Origin: Pedobacter sp. BS3
GTDB taxonomy: Bacteria > Bacteroidota > Bacteroidia > Sphingobacteriales > Sphingobacteriaceae
Length of the DNA stretch: 64,000 nt
Reading direction: 5' to 3'
Assembly (NCBI RefSeq): GCF_008274585.1
Contig: NZ_VTRT01000001.1
Coordinates: 806,001 to 870,000 of the forward strand
How positions within the stretch are numbered: the first letter of the stretch is position 1; the number at the start of each line of letters is the position of its first letter. Position numbers and translations under genes: made by a program. Positions 26,139 through 34,730 of the stretch are shown one piece after another. The notes under the pieces are model-generated. The model did not search any database. It had not been told where the DNA came from and worked only from the letters and a program-made list of their open reading frames with translations.

Positions 26139-27413
26139 CTAAGCGGGAACAGGGCCTCGCTTAAGCTCAAATATCGTAATTTCGGGCAAAACTCCAACAC
26201 GGCCGGGGTAGCCCAGAAAGCCATATCCCACGTTAACATATAATTGCTGCTGCTTTTCGCGATAAAAGCCTGCCCATTCTTTATAAATATATTTTATAGG
26301 GCTCCACTGGTAATGCTCGGTTATGATACCGAACTGCATGCCATGTGTATGTCCGCTGAACATGATGTCGATTTGCGGATATTCGGGCAGCACCTGTGCC
26401 CGCCAGTGCGATGGATCGTGCGATAGCAGCAAGCGTACCGGTGCATCCTCGGTGCCTTTTACGGCCAGATCCATGCGGCCATATTTCGGGAAACGCCCGG
26501 CGCCCCAATTTTCAATACCCAGGATGGCTATTTCGGCTCCGTCGACTTTCAGGCGGCGGTTTTCGTTCATGAGCAGATCCCAGTTCAGGTTTTTATGGGT
26601 GGCTATCACGTCTTTCAGGTTTTTAGCCTTTGCCGGCGATGGCTTGGGCCCGAAATAATAATTGCCGTAATCGTGATTACCTAAGGTAGAGAATACGCCC
26701 AGGGGAGCTTTTACCTTTGAGAAGATGTCCTGGTAATCCCGCATTTCGCTGGCCAGGTTATTCACAATGTCGCCTGTAAAGAAAATAAAATCCGGCTTTT
26801 CGGCCAGCAGCATCTCCACGCCGCCCAACACCGCTTTTTTGTTATAAAAGCTGCCGGAGTGAATGTCGGATATTTGCCCCAGGGTGATGCCATCAAATTC
26901 TTTGGGCAGGTTGGGCAGGTAAACTTTGCGGCGTTTTACCTGGTAATCGTAAGCGCCTGAGACTATTCCCCAGGTAAGTCCGGCAAACGGAACAGCGGCT
27001 ACCGCGATACCGGCTTTGATGATAAAGTCTGAGCGGGATATTTTCTCTCCTTCGGTACGCCGGACAACTTCCCCGGCAGGTTTCTTTTTACTGAACAGCT
27101 TGCGCCAAATCCAGATAACGCTGCGTCTTAAATCGTCGATGAGCACAAAAGGCAGCAAAAATATCTTGGTAACAACGGTAATAAAGAACGCAACCAGCAG
27201 GATGGAACGAATGCTTAACCGCAGGTTGAAAAACACACCAATGAATACGCCGATTATCAGTAAAAAGGAATATCCCCACCATACGTAAACAAAAGCCCGG
27301 TGCTTTTTGGCGCCCCATTTGGGCTTAACGGCACGTATAGCCCTGAAAATGTAATAATCTATTAATAGCAGTAAAATGCTGATGCCTATTAACGGAAGTA
27401 TGCGGTCGGACAT
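26139..27413 (-). CDS. Membrane-anchored metallophosphoesterase (YkuE-like)
   Basis: This 424-residue protein has four hydrophobic segments in residues 1-165. The calcineurin-like phosphoesterase domain follows with all five metal-binding blocks: QISDIHSGSF, FTGDIVNN, TLGNHDYGNYY, LLSHDPSHW and FSGHTHGMQFG. This arrangement is that of YkuE/YaeI-like enzymes, where the substrate is often a phospholipid or is unknown. The catalytic domain lies on the side following the last membrane segment, likely periplasmic. It is the first gene of a two-gene unit with the UbiA-like protein, so a lipid substrate is a reasonable guess. A T-rich tract precedes the ATG by 7 bp. Confidence 0.88.
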   Translation of the reverse strand: MSDRILPLIGISILLLLIDYYIFRAIRAVKPKWGAKKHRAFVYVWWGYSFLLIIGVFIGVFFNLRLSIRSILLVAFFITVVTKIFLLPFVLIDDLRRSVIWIWRKLFSKKKPAGEVVRRTEGEKISRSDFIIKAGIAVAAVPFAGLTWGIVSGAYDYQVKRRKVYLPNLPKEFDGITLGQISDIHSGSFYNKKAVLGGVEMLLAEKPDFIFFTGDIVNNLASEMRDYQDIFSKVKAPLGVFSTLGNHDYGNYYFGPKPSPAKAKNLKDVIATHKNLNWDLLMNENRRLKVDGAEIAILGIENWGAGRFPKYGRMDLAVKGTEDAPVRLLLSHDPSHWRAQVLPEYPQIDIMFSGHTHGMQFGIITEHYQWSPIKYIYKEWAGFYREKQQQLYVNVGYGFLGYPGRVGVLPEITIFELKRGPVPA

Positions 27414-27420
27414 GAGTTAT

Positions 27421-27498
27421 AAAGTCAAAAGTTGAAAGTCAAAAGTTGAACGTAGTGAAACCCCGAGCACTCGGAGTCAAAAGTTGAAAGTTAAAAGA
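27421..27498 (-). repeat. Compound ACTTTTGA tract with hairpin, upstream of the metallophosphoesterase
   Basis: On the coding strand two blocks of CAACTTTTGACTTT-type words flank a hairpin CCGAG TG CTCGG (27463-27474) and the segment GGTTTCACTACGTTCAACTT. The same architecture, with a different hairpin sequence, is found at 63690-63760. Confidence 0.55.
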
Positions 27499-27573
27499 GC
27501 CTGTGTGTTGCATAAACCAATACTATACAGACACACAGCACCGGATTTTGTTACACAGACTCCTCATAACGGC

Positions 27574-29052
27574 TTATTCGCCTTCATCTTCTTCGAAACC
27601 GGCGCTGAACAAGCTGTTGAACATATCGGTAAAGGCAAAACCATTATCCAGGTGCGATTTATGCAACTGTGAAAACTCGGCCAGCCCGTGCAATAGAAAT
27701 TCCATGAGCAGATATTGCTGGTTATCACTTAAACCGGGATGAAATTTTTTGACTACCACCCGCAATCCCGGCACGGTAAGCAAGGCTGATTTATAATCCT
27801 GGTCTGACAGATCATCCAGCAGGTTAATGGTATTCCCGGCGGCAAACCAGTCCACAATTTCTTCGTAAGGATTGGTTTGCTTTGATTTTTTAATCTTTTC
27901 AGGGTCGGGGAAGTACCGGGCCATTAAGGTTTTAATGGCTTTGCCCACCAATATAGTCGCTACCTTGGCAGGCCCCTCCTGCTCGCCTTCGTACACCAGC
28001 TCTATCTTGCCGGTTATTGCGGGTATAATACCCAGGAAATCTGAAATACGTACTGCCGTCCGTTTTTCATTGTTTAGCAGCAGGCGCCTTTCGGCGGCAC
28101 TGACCAAATTCTCATAAGCCGATATGGTAAGCCGGGCAGACACCCCGGATTTTTTATCGATATACTCCGACTGCCGGGCTTCAAAAGCAATTTGTTCTAC
28201 CAAATCCTTCACCAGGCCATCTGCTTCAATAGCGTTGCGCTGCTGGGTAGCCAGGTTAGCTTCCTGCTGGGTAATTTTCCGGGAAATTTCTATGCTTCGC
28301 GGATAATGGGTTAGTATCTGGCTTTCTATACGGTCTTTCAACGGTGTTACAATGCTTCCGCGATTGGTATAATCTTCCGGGTTGGCGGTAAACACAAACT
28401 GGATATCCAGCGGCAACCGCAGCTTGAAGCCGCGTATCTGGATGTCTTTTTCCTGCAGGATATTGAACAAAGCAACTTGTATGCGGGCCTGCAGATCGGG
28501 CAGCTCGTTAATAACAAATATGCCTCGATGCGCCCGCGGAATAAGTCCGAAATGAATTACCCGCTCGTCTGAATAAGTCAGCTTGAGCGTTGCTGCCTTA
28601 ATGGGGTCAACATCGCCTATCAGGTCGGCAACGGTAACATCGGGCGTAGCCAGCTTCTCGGTATAACGTTCTGACCGGTGCAGCCAGGCTACCGGTGTGT
28701 CGTCGCCTAATTCCTGTAGCCGCTGACGTCCGTACCAGGATATGGGATGAAAGGGATCGTCGTATAACTCTGAACCTTCGATATAAGGGACATATTCGTC
28801 CAGCAGGTTGATCATGAGCCGTGCAATACGGGTTTTTGCCTGTCCACGCAAACCCAGCAGCAGAATGTTGTGCCGCGATAGAATAGCGGTCTGCAGGTCG
28901 GGGATTACGGTATCTTCGTAACCGATGATGCCTTCAAAACCGGCTTCCTTGTTTTTTAGCTGCTTAACCAGGTTTTCGCGTAATTCTTCTTTAACGGGTC
29001 GTGATTTGTACCCTGATTTTTTTAATGCTCCGAATGTTGTGATCTTATTCAT
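27574..29052 (-). CDS. MoxR-type AAA+ ATPase (magnesium chelatase ChlI-like)
   Basis: This 492-residue cytoplasmic ATPase has the Walker A motif GLRGQAKTR at residues 67-75. A Walker B-like block GIFVINELPDL follows, then a VFTANPEDYTNRG segment of the sensor 1 kind and DRIESQILTHYPRS. The fold is that of ChlI/MoxR proteins that remodel partners together with a VWA protein. The VWA gene lies directly upstream (29238) on the same strand, separated by 185 bp that contain a palindromic repeat. No chelatase H subunit or tetrapyrrole operon is near, so metal insertion into chlorophyll is not implied. The client protein is unknown. Confidence 0.88.
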   Translation of the reverse strand: MNKITTFGALKKSGYKSRPVKEELRENLVKQLKNKEAGFEGIIGYEDTVIPDLQTAILSRHNILLLGLRGQAKTRIARLMINLLDEYVPYIEGSELYDDPFHPISWYGRQRLQELGDDTPVAWLHRSERYTEKLATPDVTVADLIGDVDPIKAATLKLTYSDERVIHFGLIPRAHRGIFVINELPDLQARIQVALFNILQEKDIQIRGFKLRLPLDIQFVFTANPEDYTNRGSIVTPLKDRIESQILTHYPRSIEISRKITQQEANLATQQRNAIEADGLVKDLVEQIAFEARQSEYIDKKSGVSARLTISAYENLVSAAERRLLLNNEKRTAVRISDFLGIIPAITGKIELVYEGEQEGPAKVATILVGKAIKTLMARYFPDPEKIKKSKQTNPYEEIVDWFAAGNTINLLDDLSDQDYKSALLTVPGLRVVVKKFHPGLSDNQQYLLMEFLLHGLAEFSQLHKSHLDNGFAFTDMFNSLFSAGFEEDEGE

Positions 29053-29089
29053 TAGCCTCTCCTAAGATGTTTTCTAAAAAGCCGATTTC

Positions 29090-29182
29090 CGTCATCCTGA
29101 ACTTGATTCATCCCGTACGTACGGGATAAAGCACCATTTATGCTGCTATTGAGGAGATTCCGGATCAGGTCCGGAATGACGT
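29090..29182. repeat. MITE/REP-like element with CGTCAT ends
   Basis: A 93-bp element is bounded by CGTCAT and ATGACG. Inside are the palindrome CCCGTACGTACGGG and the hairpin TTCCGGATCAGGTCCGGAA. Its flanks CCTGAACTTGATTCA and CCGGATCAGGTCCGGAATGA are words typical of mobile intergenic repeats. It lies between the VWA and MoxR genes and may affect their joint transcription. Confidence 0.6.
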
Positions 29183-29237
29183 AAGGCTTTTCAGGAACCA
29201 CCCTCCTTTTTGTAATTTTAAATATAAGCCTTCCGGC

Positions 29238-30335
29238 TTACCGAACCGTTTTTCTGCGGTTGCGGATATAATCTTCAAAAATATATTCGCCCAATCCTTT
29301 TAATGAGCTGTAAAATGCCCGGCCACCGTTTACTTCGGTAAAAGTACGTACAAATTGCTGCAGGTATGGATCGCGGGCTATCATAAAAGTAGTAATGGGA
29401 ATTTTTAACCGTTTGCATTGCGCCGCCATGTTCAATGTTTTATTGATCACCTTGCGGTCGAGGCCCATACTGTTTTTGTAATACCGGCCGTTCTCTTTCA
29501 GGCAGGTTGGCTTGCCGTCGGTTATCATAAATATTTGCTTGTTATGCGTTTTACGACGACGCAGAATATCCGTAGCCAGCTCCAGTCCGGCATACGTGTT
29601 GGTATGATACGGGCCAACCTGCAAATACGGCAGATCTTTTAGCGTAATGGGCCAGGCGTCGTTACCGAATACCACGATATCCAGCGTATCTTTAGGATAT
29701 TTTGTATGGATAAGCTCCGCCAGCGCCATAGCTACTTTTTTAGCCGGTGTAATACGATCTTCGCCATACAGGATCATGGAGTGCGAAATATCGATCATCA
29801 GCACGGTTGAGGTAAGCGTTTTAAAATCTTTTTCCTCTACTTCCAGGTCGCGTTCTGTAAGATGAAAATCGCCAATGCCATGATTTATCTGTGCATTGTG
29901 GATGGACGTCGTCATATCGATCTGGTCTGCTGAGTCGCCAAACTGGTATTCGCGGCGGTCGGCATTCTTTTCTTCTCCGTGGCCGGATTTGGAGGTATTA
30001 TGCTGTCCCTTACCGGATTTTTTCAGCTTGCCGAATATTTCTTCCAGCGCCGACTGCCGGATGCTCTGCTCGGTTTTAGCGGTGATCCTGATCTCGCCGG
30101 AATTACCGTCATCGTCAATATAGCCCTGCTTCTTCAGGTCTTCGATAAAATCGCCCATACCGTATTCATCGGTGGTGAGCTGGTATTGCTTATCCAGCTC
30201 GTTCATCCAGGCCAAGGCTTCGCCGGCATCGCCCGATGTGTAATTAAGCAATTCCAAGAACAGCTTGAGCAACTCGTCGAAGCCGCCCTTAGGCAACTGC
30301 CGCGGAATGAATTTTGAAAACTGGTAGCCCCGCAT
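29238..30335 (-). CDS. VWA-domain protein, partner of the MoxR-type ATPase
   Basis: This 365-residue cytoplasmic protein has an N-terminal helical part (1-105), a charged low-complexity linker (about 106-140, rich in Lys, Gly, Ser, His) and a C-terminal von Willebrand A domain (about 175-350). The metal-ion-dependent adhesion site is intact: Asp182-x-Ser184-x-Ser186 in IDISHSM, the Thr in HTNTYAGL and the Asp in MITDGKPT. It is upstream of and co-oriented with the MoxR ATPase, the usual pairing for AAA+/VWA chaperone systems. The client protein is not evident. Confidence 0.87.
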   Translation of the reverse strand: MRGYQFSKFIPRQLPKGGFDELLKLFLELLNYTSGDAGEALAWMNELDKQYQLTTDEYGMGDFIEDLKKQGYIDDDGNSGEIRITAKTEQSIRQSALEEIFGKLKKSGKGQHNTSKSGHGEEKNADRREYQFGDSADQIDMTTSIHNAQINHGIGDFHLTERDLEVEEKDFKTLTSTVLMIDISHSMILYGEDRITPAKKVAMALAELIHTKYPKDTLDIVVFGNDAWPITLKDLPYLQVGPYHTNTYAGLELATDILRRRKTHNKQIFMITDGKPTCLKENGRYYKNSMGLDRKVINKTLNMAAQCKRLKIPITTFMIARDPYLQQFVRTFTEVNGGRAFYSSLKGLGEYIFEDYIRNRRKTVR

Positions 30336-30367
30336 AATTTCCTTTCTGGAATAACGAAAAAACGAAG

Positions 30368-30610
30368 TTAAAAGTTTGTTAGCGCAAGGTTGTTAGGCTG
30401 GTGTAAAAAAAGTTGATGGCTGGTGGCGAATGGTTCATGGTTCATGGCGGATAGTCCGAAAGTCGGGAAAGTCCGGAAGACCGGAAGCGAAACAAGAACA
30501 TAGAAGTAAGAGAACAAGAAAGCTCGGAAGTAGGATAAGAAAAGTTTTACGTTATAAGTTTTACGTAGTACGTAGCAGGGTGGAAAGCAGGCGACAATTA
30601 AACGAATAAT
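30368..30610 (+). repeat. Intergenic shuffled-word repeat (copy 4)
   Basis: Examples are GGTTCATGGTTCATGG, GTCCGGAAGACCGGAAG, GAAACAAGAACATAGAAG and AAAGTTTTACGTTATAAGTT. The block GGAAGACCGGAAG plus GAAACAAGAACATAGAAG (30475-30511) returns at 30890-30929 with two differences. It is non-coding and part of a 1.3-kb gap without any long gene. Confidence 0.6.
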
Positions 30611-30641
30611 CAAATAATGATATTACTATCGGCAATTACAA

Positions 30642-30782
30642 TCACTTTGCAATCATTGTTTCAAGCCATTTTTTAGTAATGTTGCGGTTTATCTGGTCAG
30701 ATAGCTGCTGAATCTCCGCCTTTATATTAACTTTCTTTTTTGCGACAGGCTTTGCTGTGCTTTTTTTTACTTTCTTTTCCAC
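30642..30782 (-). CDS. Possible small basic protein
   Basis: This is a 46-codon frame starting with GTG. The first half is very Lys-rich (VEKKVKKSTAKPVAKKKV), and the second half reads as an amphipathic helix with two Ile-Asn and Trp-Leu contacts (KAEIQQLSDQINRN, KKWLETMIAK). That layout resembles small nucleoid- or ribosome-associated proteins, but I recognise no family. It sits alone between repeat blocks, with an A-rich stretch just upstream of the start. It may equally be a chance frame or a remnant. Confidence 0.25.
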   Translation of the reverse strand: MEKKVKKSTAKPVAKKKVNIKAEIQQLSDQINRNITKKWLETMIAK

Positions 30783-30867
30783 TATTGTTGCCGTTAACTA
30801 CTGTTCTTATTTCTCATAAAAATAAAAAAAACAAAAAACAAAAGCTATTTGTCGCACCTGATATTTA

Positions 30868-31015
30868 TGGCTTATAGTCGGAAAAGTTTGGAAGACCGGA
30901 AGAGAAACAAGAACATAGAAGCAAGAGACAAGACGAAGAGGCAAAAGGTAGAAGGTTTAGGATGTAGGGCAGAAGGTGAGCTAAAAGCCTAAAGCAGAAG
31001 GCCTGAAGCGATGTG
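30868..31015 (+). repeat. Intergenic shuffled-word repeat (copy 5)
   Basis: It contains GGAAGACCGGAAGAGAAAC, AGAACATAGAAGCAAGAGAC (exact match to the minus strand near 4091), AAAGGTAGAAGGTTTAGG and GGTGAGCTAAAAGCCTAAAG (matches 8520 and, more weakly, 31345). The sequence 31016-31100 shows nothing recognisable. Confidence 0.6.
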
Positions 31016-31106
31016 AATGATGAGTTTAGGTTTACAAATTCCCTTTGTACCTCCACACCGGCTTAAGTTTAAGACTCAGATTAAACACTCATTCCTTGTG
31101 GGATCC

Positions 31107-31144
31107 TTCGGTGATCTTACGTTCCCGAACGTAGGATCACCGAA
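31107..31144. repeat. Long perfect hairpin
   Basis: The arms TTCGGTGATC-T-TACGTT and AACGTA-G-GATCACCGAA close over a CCCG loop, a 17-bp stem with a single T-G wobble. No U-run follows and no gene ends here. It may be an RNA structure or a protein-binding palindrome. The 31145-31500 stretch around it has no other recognised feature. Confidence 0.6.
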
Positions 31145-31502
31145 CATGGTACGAAGATGTCCCGGTAAAATACCTGGTTAAACTTTAAATTGAAGGAATT
31201 GCGTGACCAGCGTATTTGTTTAAAGCAAGTTAGTAAAATTCTTTAAGTAATTCGCCATAATATACCTGTACGCCGTCATATCGAACCTATATGGCAATTG
31301 CCGGGTTTACGGGGTTTGTAAAAAATTCTGGTGGGGTAAAAACAGAAAGCTCCAAAGCTAAAAGCAATATTGTTTAACTTTTCTACCTTCGAAAGATATA
31401 ATTAAATACAGATGAGTTAAAAATCATATTAAATAGCGTTTTGCTTTAGGATTCCTGTTTCAGAAACCGACCAAAATTTTCTAACACTACAGGAAGTAAA
31501 GT

Positions 31503-31538
31503 GGAAACGCCTGCGGTAAAACGCGGGCGTTCCTTTTT
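31503..31538 (+). terminator. Terminator-like hairpin without an upstream gene
   Basis: The stem AACGCC-T-GCG / CGC-G-GGCGTT with a 6-nt loop is followed by CCTTTTT. There is no coding gene upstream on this strand for more than a kilobase. It could end a small RNA made from about 31380-31500, or be a leftover of a removed gene. Confidence 0.45.
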
Positions 31539-31631
31539 GCTTTGTGGTGTGGGCTCTTGGTCGGGCCTCTGAAACGAGTAGAGGAATTAGCCTGCGCTTT
31601 TTTTGTAGCATATAAAAACCAAAATTAACAA

Positions 31632-31829
31632 ATGAAAAAAGCAATCGGCATTGACCTTGGAACAACGAATTCGGTTATCGCATTCAAAGAAACAGTTTTA
31701 AAAATTATCAGAAATAGTGACGGAGAAGAACTTACTCGTTCGTACATTGCACTTAACAATGGAGAACCTTTTGTTGGACAAAGAGCGTATATGATAATAA
31801 AGCGAGCCCTCAGTTCCACCTTTCAATGA
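31632..31829 (+). pseudogene. Hsp70 (DnaK-like) N-terminal fragment
   Basis: This is a 65-codon frame with a perfect Hsp70 beginning: KKAIGIDLGTTNSVIAFKE is the phosphate-1 loop of the ATPase domain, and LTRSYIALNNGEPFVGQRAY follows the family. After about 60 residues the similarity stops and the frame ends, whereas Hsp70 proteins have 550-650 residues. The remaining 100 bases to the TonB gene show no continuation in any frame. It is a 3'-truncated remnant, probably left by a deletion, and cannot fold into an ATPase. Confidence 0.85.
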
Positions 31830-31894
31830 TGTTATTCCGTATTTGTAATATGGGTTATCAACATAAAATATGCATTGACTGAAGGTCTCACAGG

Positions 31895-31933
31895 TTCAGA
31901 CTTCACAGGTTTTATAAACCTATAAAGTCTGAA
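31895..31933 (-). terminator. Hairpin after the TonB receptor gene
   Basis: The arms TTCAGACTT / AAGTCTGAA are perfect and an inner AGGTTT / AAACCT pair extends the stem. It starts 4 bp beyond the receptor stop codon. The ACCTGTGA words around it belong to an intergenic repeat family common in the phylum. No clear U-run follows, so termination is only probable. Confidence 0.5.
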
Positions 31934-31937
31934 GCAA

Positions 31938-34730
31938 TCAGAACGTGTACGAAAATGATAAAGAATAATTGCTGCCGGATTTATAACGGCTTATGGTTTC
32001 ATCTGCACCGCCCGTGTACGATTTGCTGTTATCTTTGTCCCAGTATAATACGTTATCTTCATTCAGAATATCGCCGGCATTGAACTTCACTTCGCCTTTG
32101 TTTCGTAATACTTTCAGGCTGAGCTGTAAATCGATCACATTGCGGGGAGCTTCCCACATACTTGGGAACAATTGCCCGGCCGCCTTAAATATTCTGCGTC
32201 CTACCCGGTTATATAAGGCATTGAAAGTGAGCTTATCCTGTAAGAAAGCGTGTTGTAATCCACCGTTGATAACATACGGAGCCTGACCAACCATTGGCCT
32301 GTTCTTTTCTATCAGCAGTGGATTGTTCGGGTTTTTTACTTCCGATTTTACCAGCGATACATTGGTATATAACGTAGTGTTTTTGAGAAAGTTGCTTGCC
32401 GCGATAAAATCCAGCGATTTGCGTATTTCAAACTCCAACCCGTACACATTGGCCTTTTCTGAGTTGAAATAGGAGATATTGGGCAGGGAATTAGCATCGT
32501 CAATATAAGCTTCTATGGCATTGTTGAAGTTTTTATAAAACGCAGAAACTGACAGGATCTGCCCGGCCGAGGGATAGATCTCGTAACGGAGATCCATGTT
32601 GTCTATCAATGCTCTTTTTAGATCGGGATTACCGGTTTGCGAGGCCAGCAATTCAAAGTCATAATAAATAAATGGAGCCAGCTCCCTGAATTCCGGACGG
32701 GCCAGGCTGCGATAGTACGATGCCCGTAAATTGCTCCTGGCCGTTAAGCTGTATGTAAAATTGGCCGATGGTAATATATCCAGGTAATGCTGCTCAATGG
32801 CTTTTTGCATAGGATCTGGCGTAGTGAGGTTCAGGCTGAACTGCTCTGCCCGTACTCCCCAAAGCACACGCAGTTTTTCGCCGATTTTATTATCCAGCAT
32901 GGCATAAGCCGCATTGGTAAAGGCATTTGCCGTGTAGTTATCGGTTAAGTTAGCAATATCATTCAGTTGGTAAACATTCCGTTCTATTAAATCTTCGCCG
33001 AATAACGTTTCGATAGGCCGTAACCTGATCTCATTAAGATCGGGTGTGCTGACAGGCAATACCAGGGTGATAAAGCGGGCGCTAAAGTCACGATCACGGT
33101 ACTGAGATGACAGCCCGAATTTTAACAATGCTGATTTGCTAAACATGGTGACCAGGGTGGAGTAATTAATACCGGCTGAATAATTGTTCTCATTCATGCG
33201 GGAAAATAAACGGGCATTCTCTTTGCCGGGCGAAGTAACATTGGCAGAAAAACCGGTTGATGGATCGGCCTGGTATGAAGCGATATTGCGCTGGTAGCCG
33301 ATCTTACGCTGATCCGGCTGATTGTTCAGTACATTGCTGTACGCTAATGACCAGTTTAATTTGTTGTTATCACCAACTTTATGTATCCCTTCAATGGTTG
33401 ATTTAAACAGCGATTTTTCTAACAGATCGAAAGCATAATACCGGATCTCGTCGTTTTGCCGCAACACACCGCTTCTGTACAAAAACTGGTCATCAAACGA
33501 TTTATTATAGATGTTTTTGAAGGTTATCTTGCTGTTGCCGAAGCTGTATGCGAAATTAGCCAGGGCTCCTAAGCTGGTAGAAAATTTATACTGATTGTCG
33601 GTATATTTATAATCGTAGAAGCTACGCTCAAGATTGGCGTTGGTGTTTTGTGCGTTACGATAGGTTAACGATACAATGGCTCCAAGCTTTTTATTGCCGT
33701 TATCGAAGTCTTTTACGCGTCCTATAGTAAGCTGGTAGTTCTGGCTGGGTAACGCGTTATGATTATAAATGTTCCAGTCCCGGGGCAGGCTTTGTATAGC
33801 AGCCTGATTTTGTACGGCGGTTAAACCGTTAACAATCTGGTTGCGTGATGGAAAATTGTTGCTTAAGCTTTTGCTGTTATTGTCAAAACCGAAATAGTTC
33901 AAAGTGTTTCTCGGGCCGCTTTGAAAATCTTTAAATGTAGAAACGGTGTTATATCCTACACCAGCACCTACGGTTATAAAATTGTTGTCCGGAATGTCTT
34001 TGGTGCGTATTTGTACGGCTCCGCCTGTAAAGTCGCCGGGTAAGTCGGGGGTAGCGGTTTTACTGATCACCAGATTGTCAACTAAACCTGATGGAACAAT
34101 ATCGAACGAAAATGCCTTGCGGTTAGGTTCTGTACTGGGCAAAGTTGCATTATCCAGCATGGCGGTATTATACCGGTCGCTTAAGCCACGCACAATTACA
34201 AATTTGTTATCCTGTATGGTAGCGCCACTTACCCGTTTTAATACATCCGAAGTATTTTTATCCGGCGATTTTTTTATCAGTTCTGAAGATACGCCATCGG
34301 TTATTGCACCGCTGTTTTTTTGTTGCGCATATAATGAATTGACCGACTCTTGTTTGTAACTGGCTGTAACAACCACCTCATTTAATCGGATGTCCGATGA
34401 TTCTTCCAGGATAATATTGAGCGGAGTTACATTGCCTGGTTTTACCTCTACACCTGTAATGCGTTTTGTTGCGTAACCTACGTATGATATTTCGAGGGTG
34501 TAAGTGCCCGGGTTAATACCGATGAGAGAGAATTTTCCTTCCACATTGGTGGCAATACCCTTGGTTGTTCCTGCAATTTTAACTGAAACACCGATCAGTG
34601 TTTCGCCGGTCTTTTTATCAGATATTGTTCCTGAAATTCTTCCGGGAACCTCTGCCGCGAAGATCATTCCGCTGTAAAACAGAGCAACTACGGCGAATAA
34701 AAGCGTTTTTAGATTAATTTGTGATTTCAC
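31938..34730 (-). CDS. TonB-dependent outer-membrane receptor
   Basis: This 930-residue protein has a signal peptide (residues 1-25, ending GMIFAA). A CarboxypepD_reg-like beta-sandwich follows (about 30-115, ISGTISDKKTGETLIGVSV). The plug domain (about 125-245) contains LKRVSGATIQDNKFVIVRGL and GDFTGGAVQIRTKD. The C-terminal beta-barrel ends with SLSFSYTF, an aromatic-terminated strand. No SusD partner is next to it, so it is not a standard glycan importer; iron, phosphate-ester or peptide substrates are possible. It is divergent from a sulfatase gene, and the 236-bp region between them may be shared control DNA. Confidence 0.9.
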   Translation of the reverse strand: MKSQINLKTLLFAVVALFYSGMIFAAEVPGRISGTISDKKTGETLIGVSVKIAGTTKGIATNVEGKFSLIGINPGTYTLEISYVGYATKRITGVEVKPGNVTPLNIILEESSDIRLNEVVVTASYKQESVNSLYAQQKNSGAITDGVSSELIKKSPDKNTSDVLKRVSGATIQDNKFVIVRGLSDRYNTAMLDNATLPSTEPNRKAFSFDIVPSGLVDNLVISKTATPDLPGDFTGGAVQIRTKDIPDNNFITVGAGVGYNTVSTFKDFQSGPRNTLNYFGFDNNSKSLSNNFPSRNQIVNGLTAVQNQAAIQSLPRDWNIYNHNALPSQNYQLTIGRVKDFDNGNKKLGAIVSLTYRNAQNTNANLERSFYDYKYTDNQYKFSTSLGALANFAYSFGNSKITFKNIYNKSFDDQFLYRSGVLRQNDEIRYYAFDLLEKSLFKSTIEGIHKVGDNNKLNWSLAYSNVLNNQPDQRKIGYQRNIASYQADPSTGFSANVTSPGKENARLFSRMNENNYSAGINYSTLVTMFSKSALLKFGLSSQYRDRDFSARFITLVLPVSTPDLNEIRLRPIETLFGEDLIERNVYQLNDIANLTDNYTANAFTNAAYAMLDNKIGEKLRVLWGVRAEQFSLNLTTPDPMQKAIEQHYLDILPSANFTYSLTARSNLRASYYRSLARPEFRELAPFIYYDFELLASQTGNPDLKRALIDNMDLRYEIYPSAGQILSVSAFYKNFNNAIEAYIDDANSLPNISYFNSEKANVYGLEFEIRKSLDFIAASNFLKNTTLYTNVSLVKSEVKNPNNPLLIEKNRPMVGQAPYVINGGLQHAFLQDKLTFNALYNRVGRRIFKAAGQLFPSMWEAPRNVIDLQLSLKVLRNKGEVKFNAGDILNEDNVLYWDKDNSKSYTGGADETISRYKSGSNYSLSFSYTF

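Noticed and set aside
27574-30335. Chlorophyll or cobalamin metal chelatase
   Set aside because: The ATPase and VWA protein are chelatase-like, but there is no large H or CobN subunit and no tetrapyrrole operon. HemW at 2836 is a heme chaperone and unrelated.
30336-31631. Insertion sequence remnant in the 1.3-kb gap
   Set aside because: No transposase fragment in six frames and no terminal inverted repeats; the gap is explained by word repeats and hairpins.
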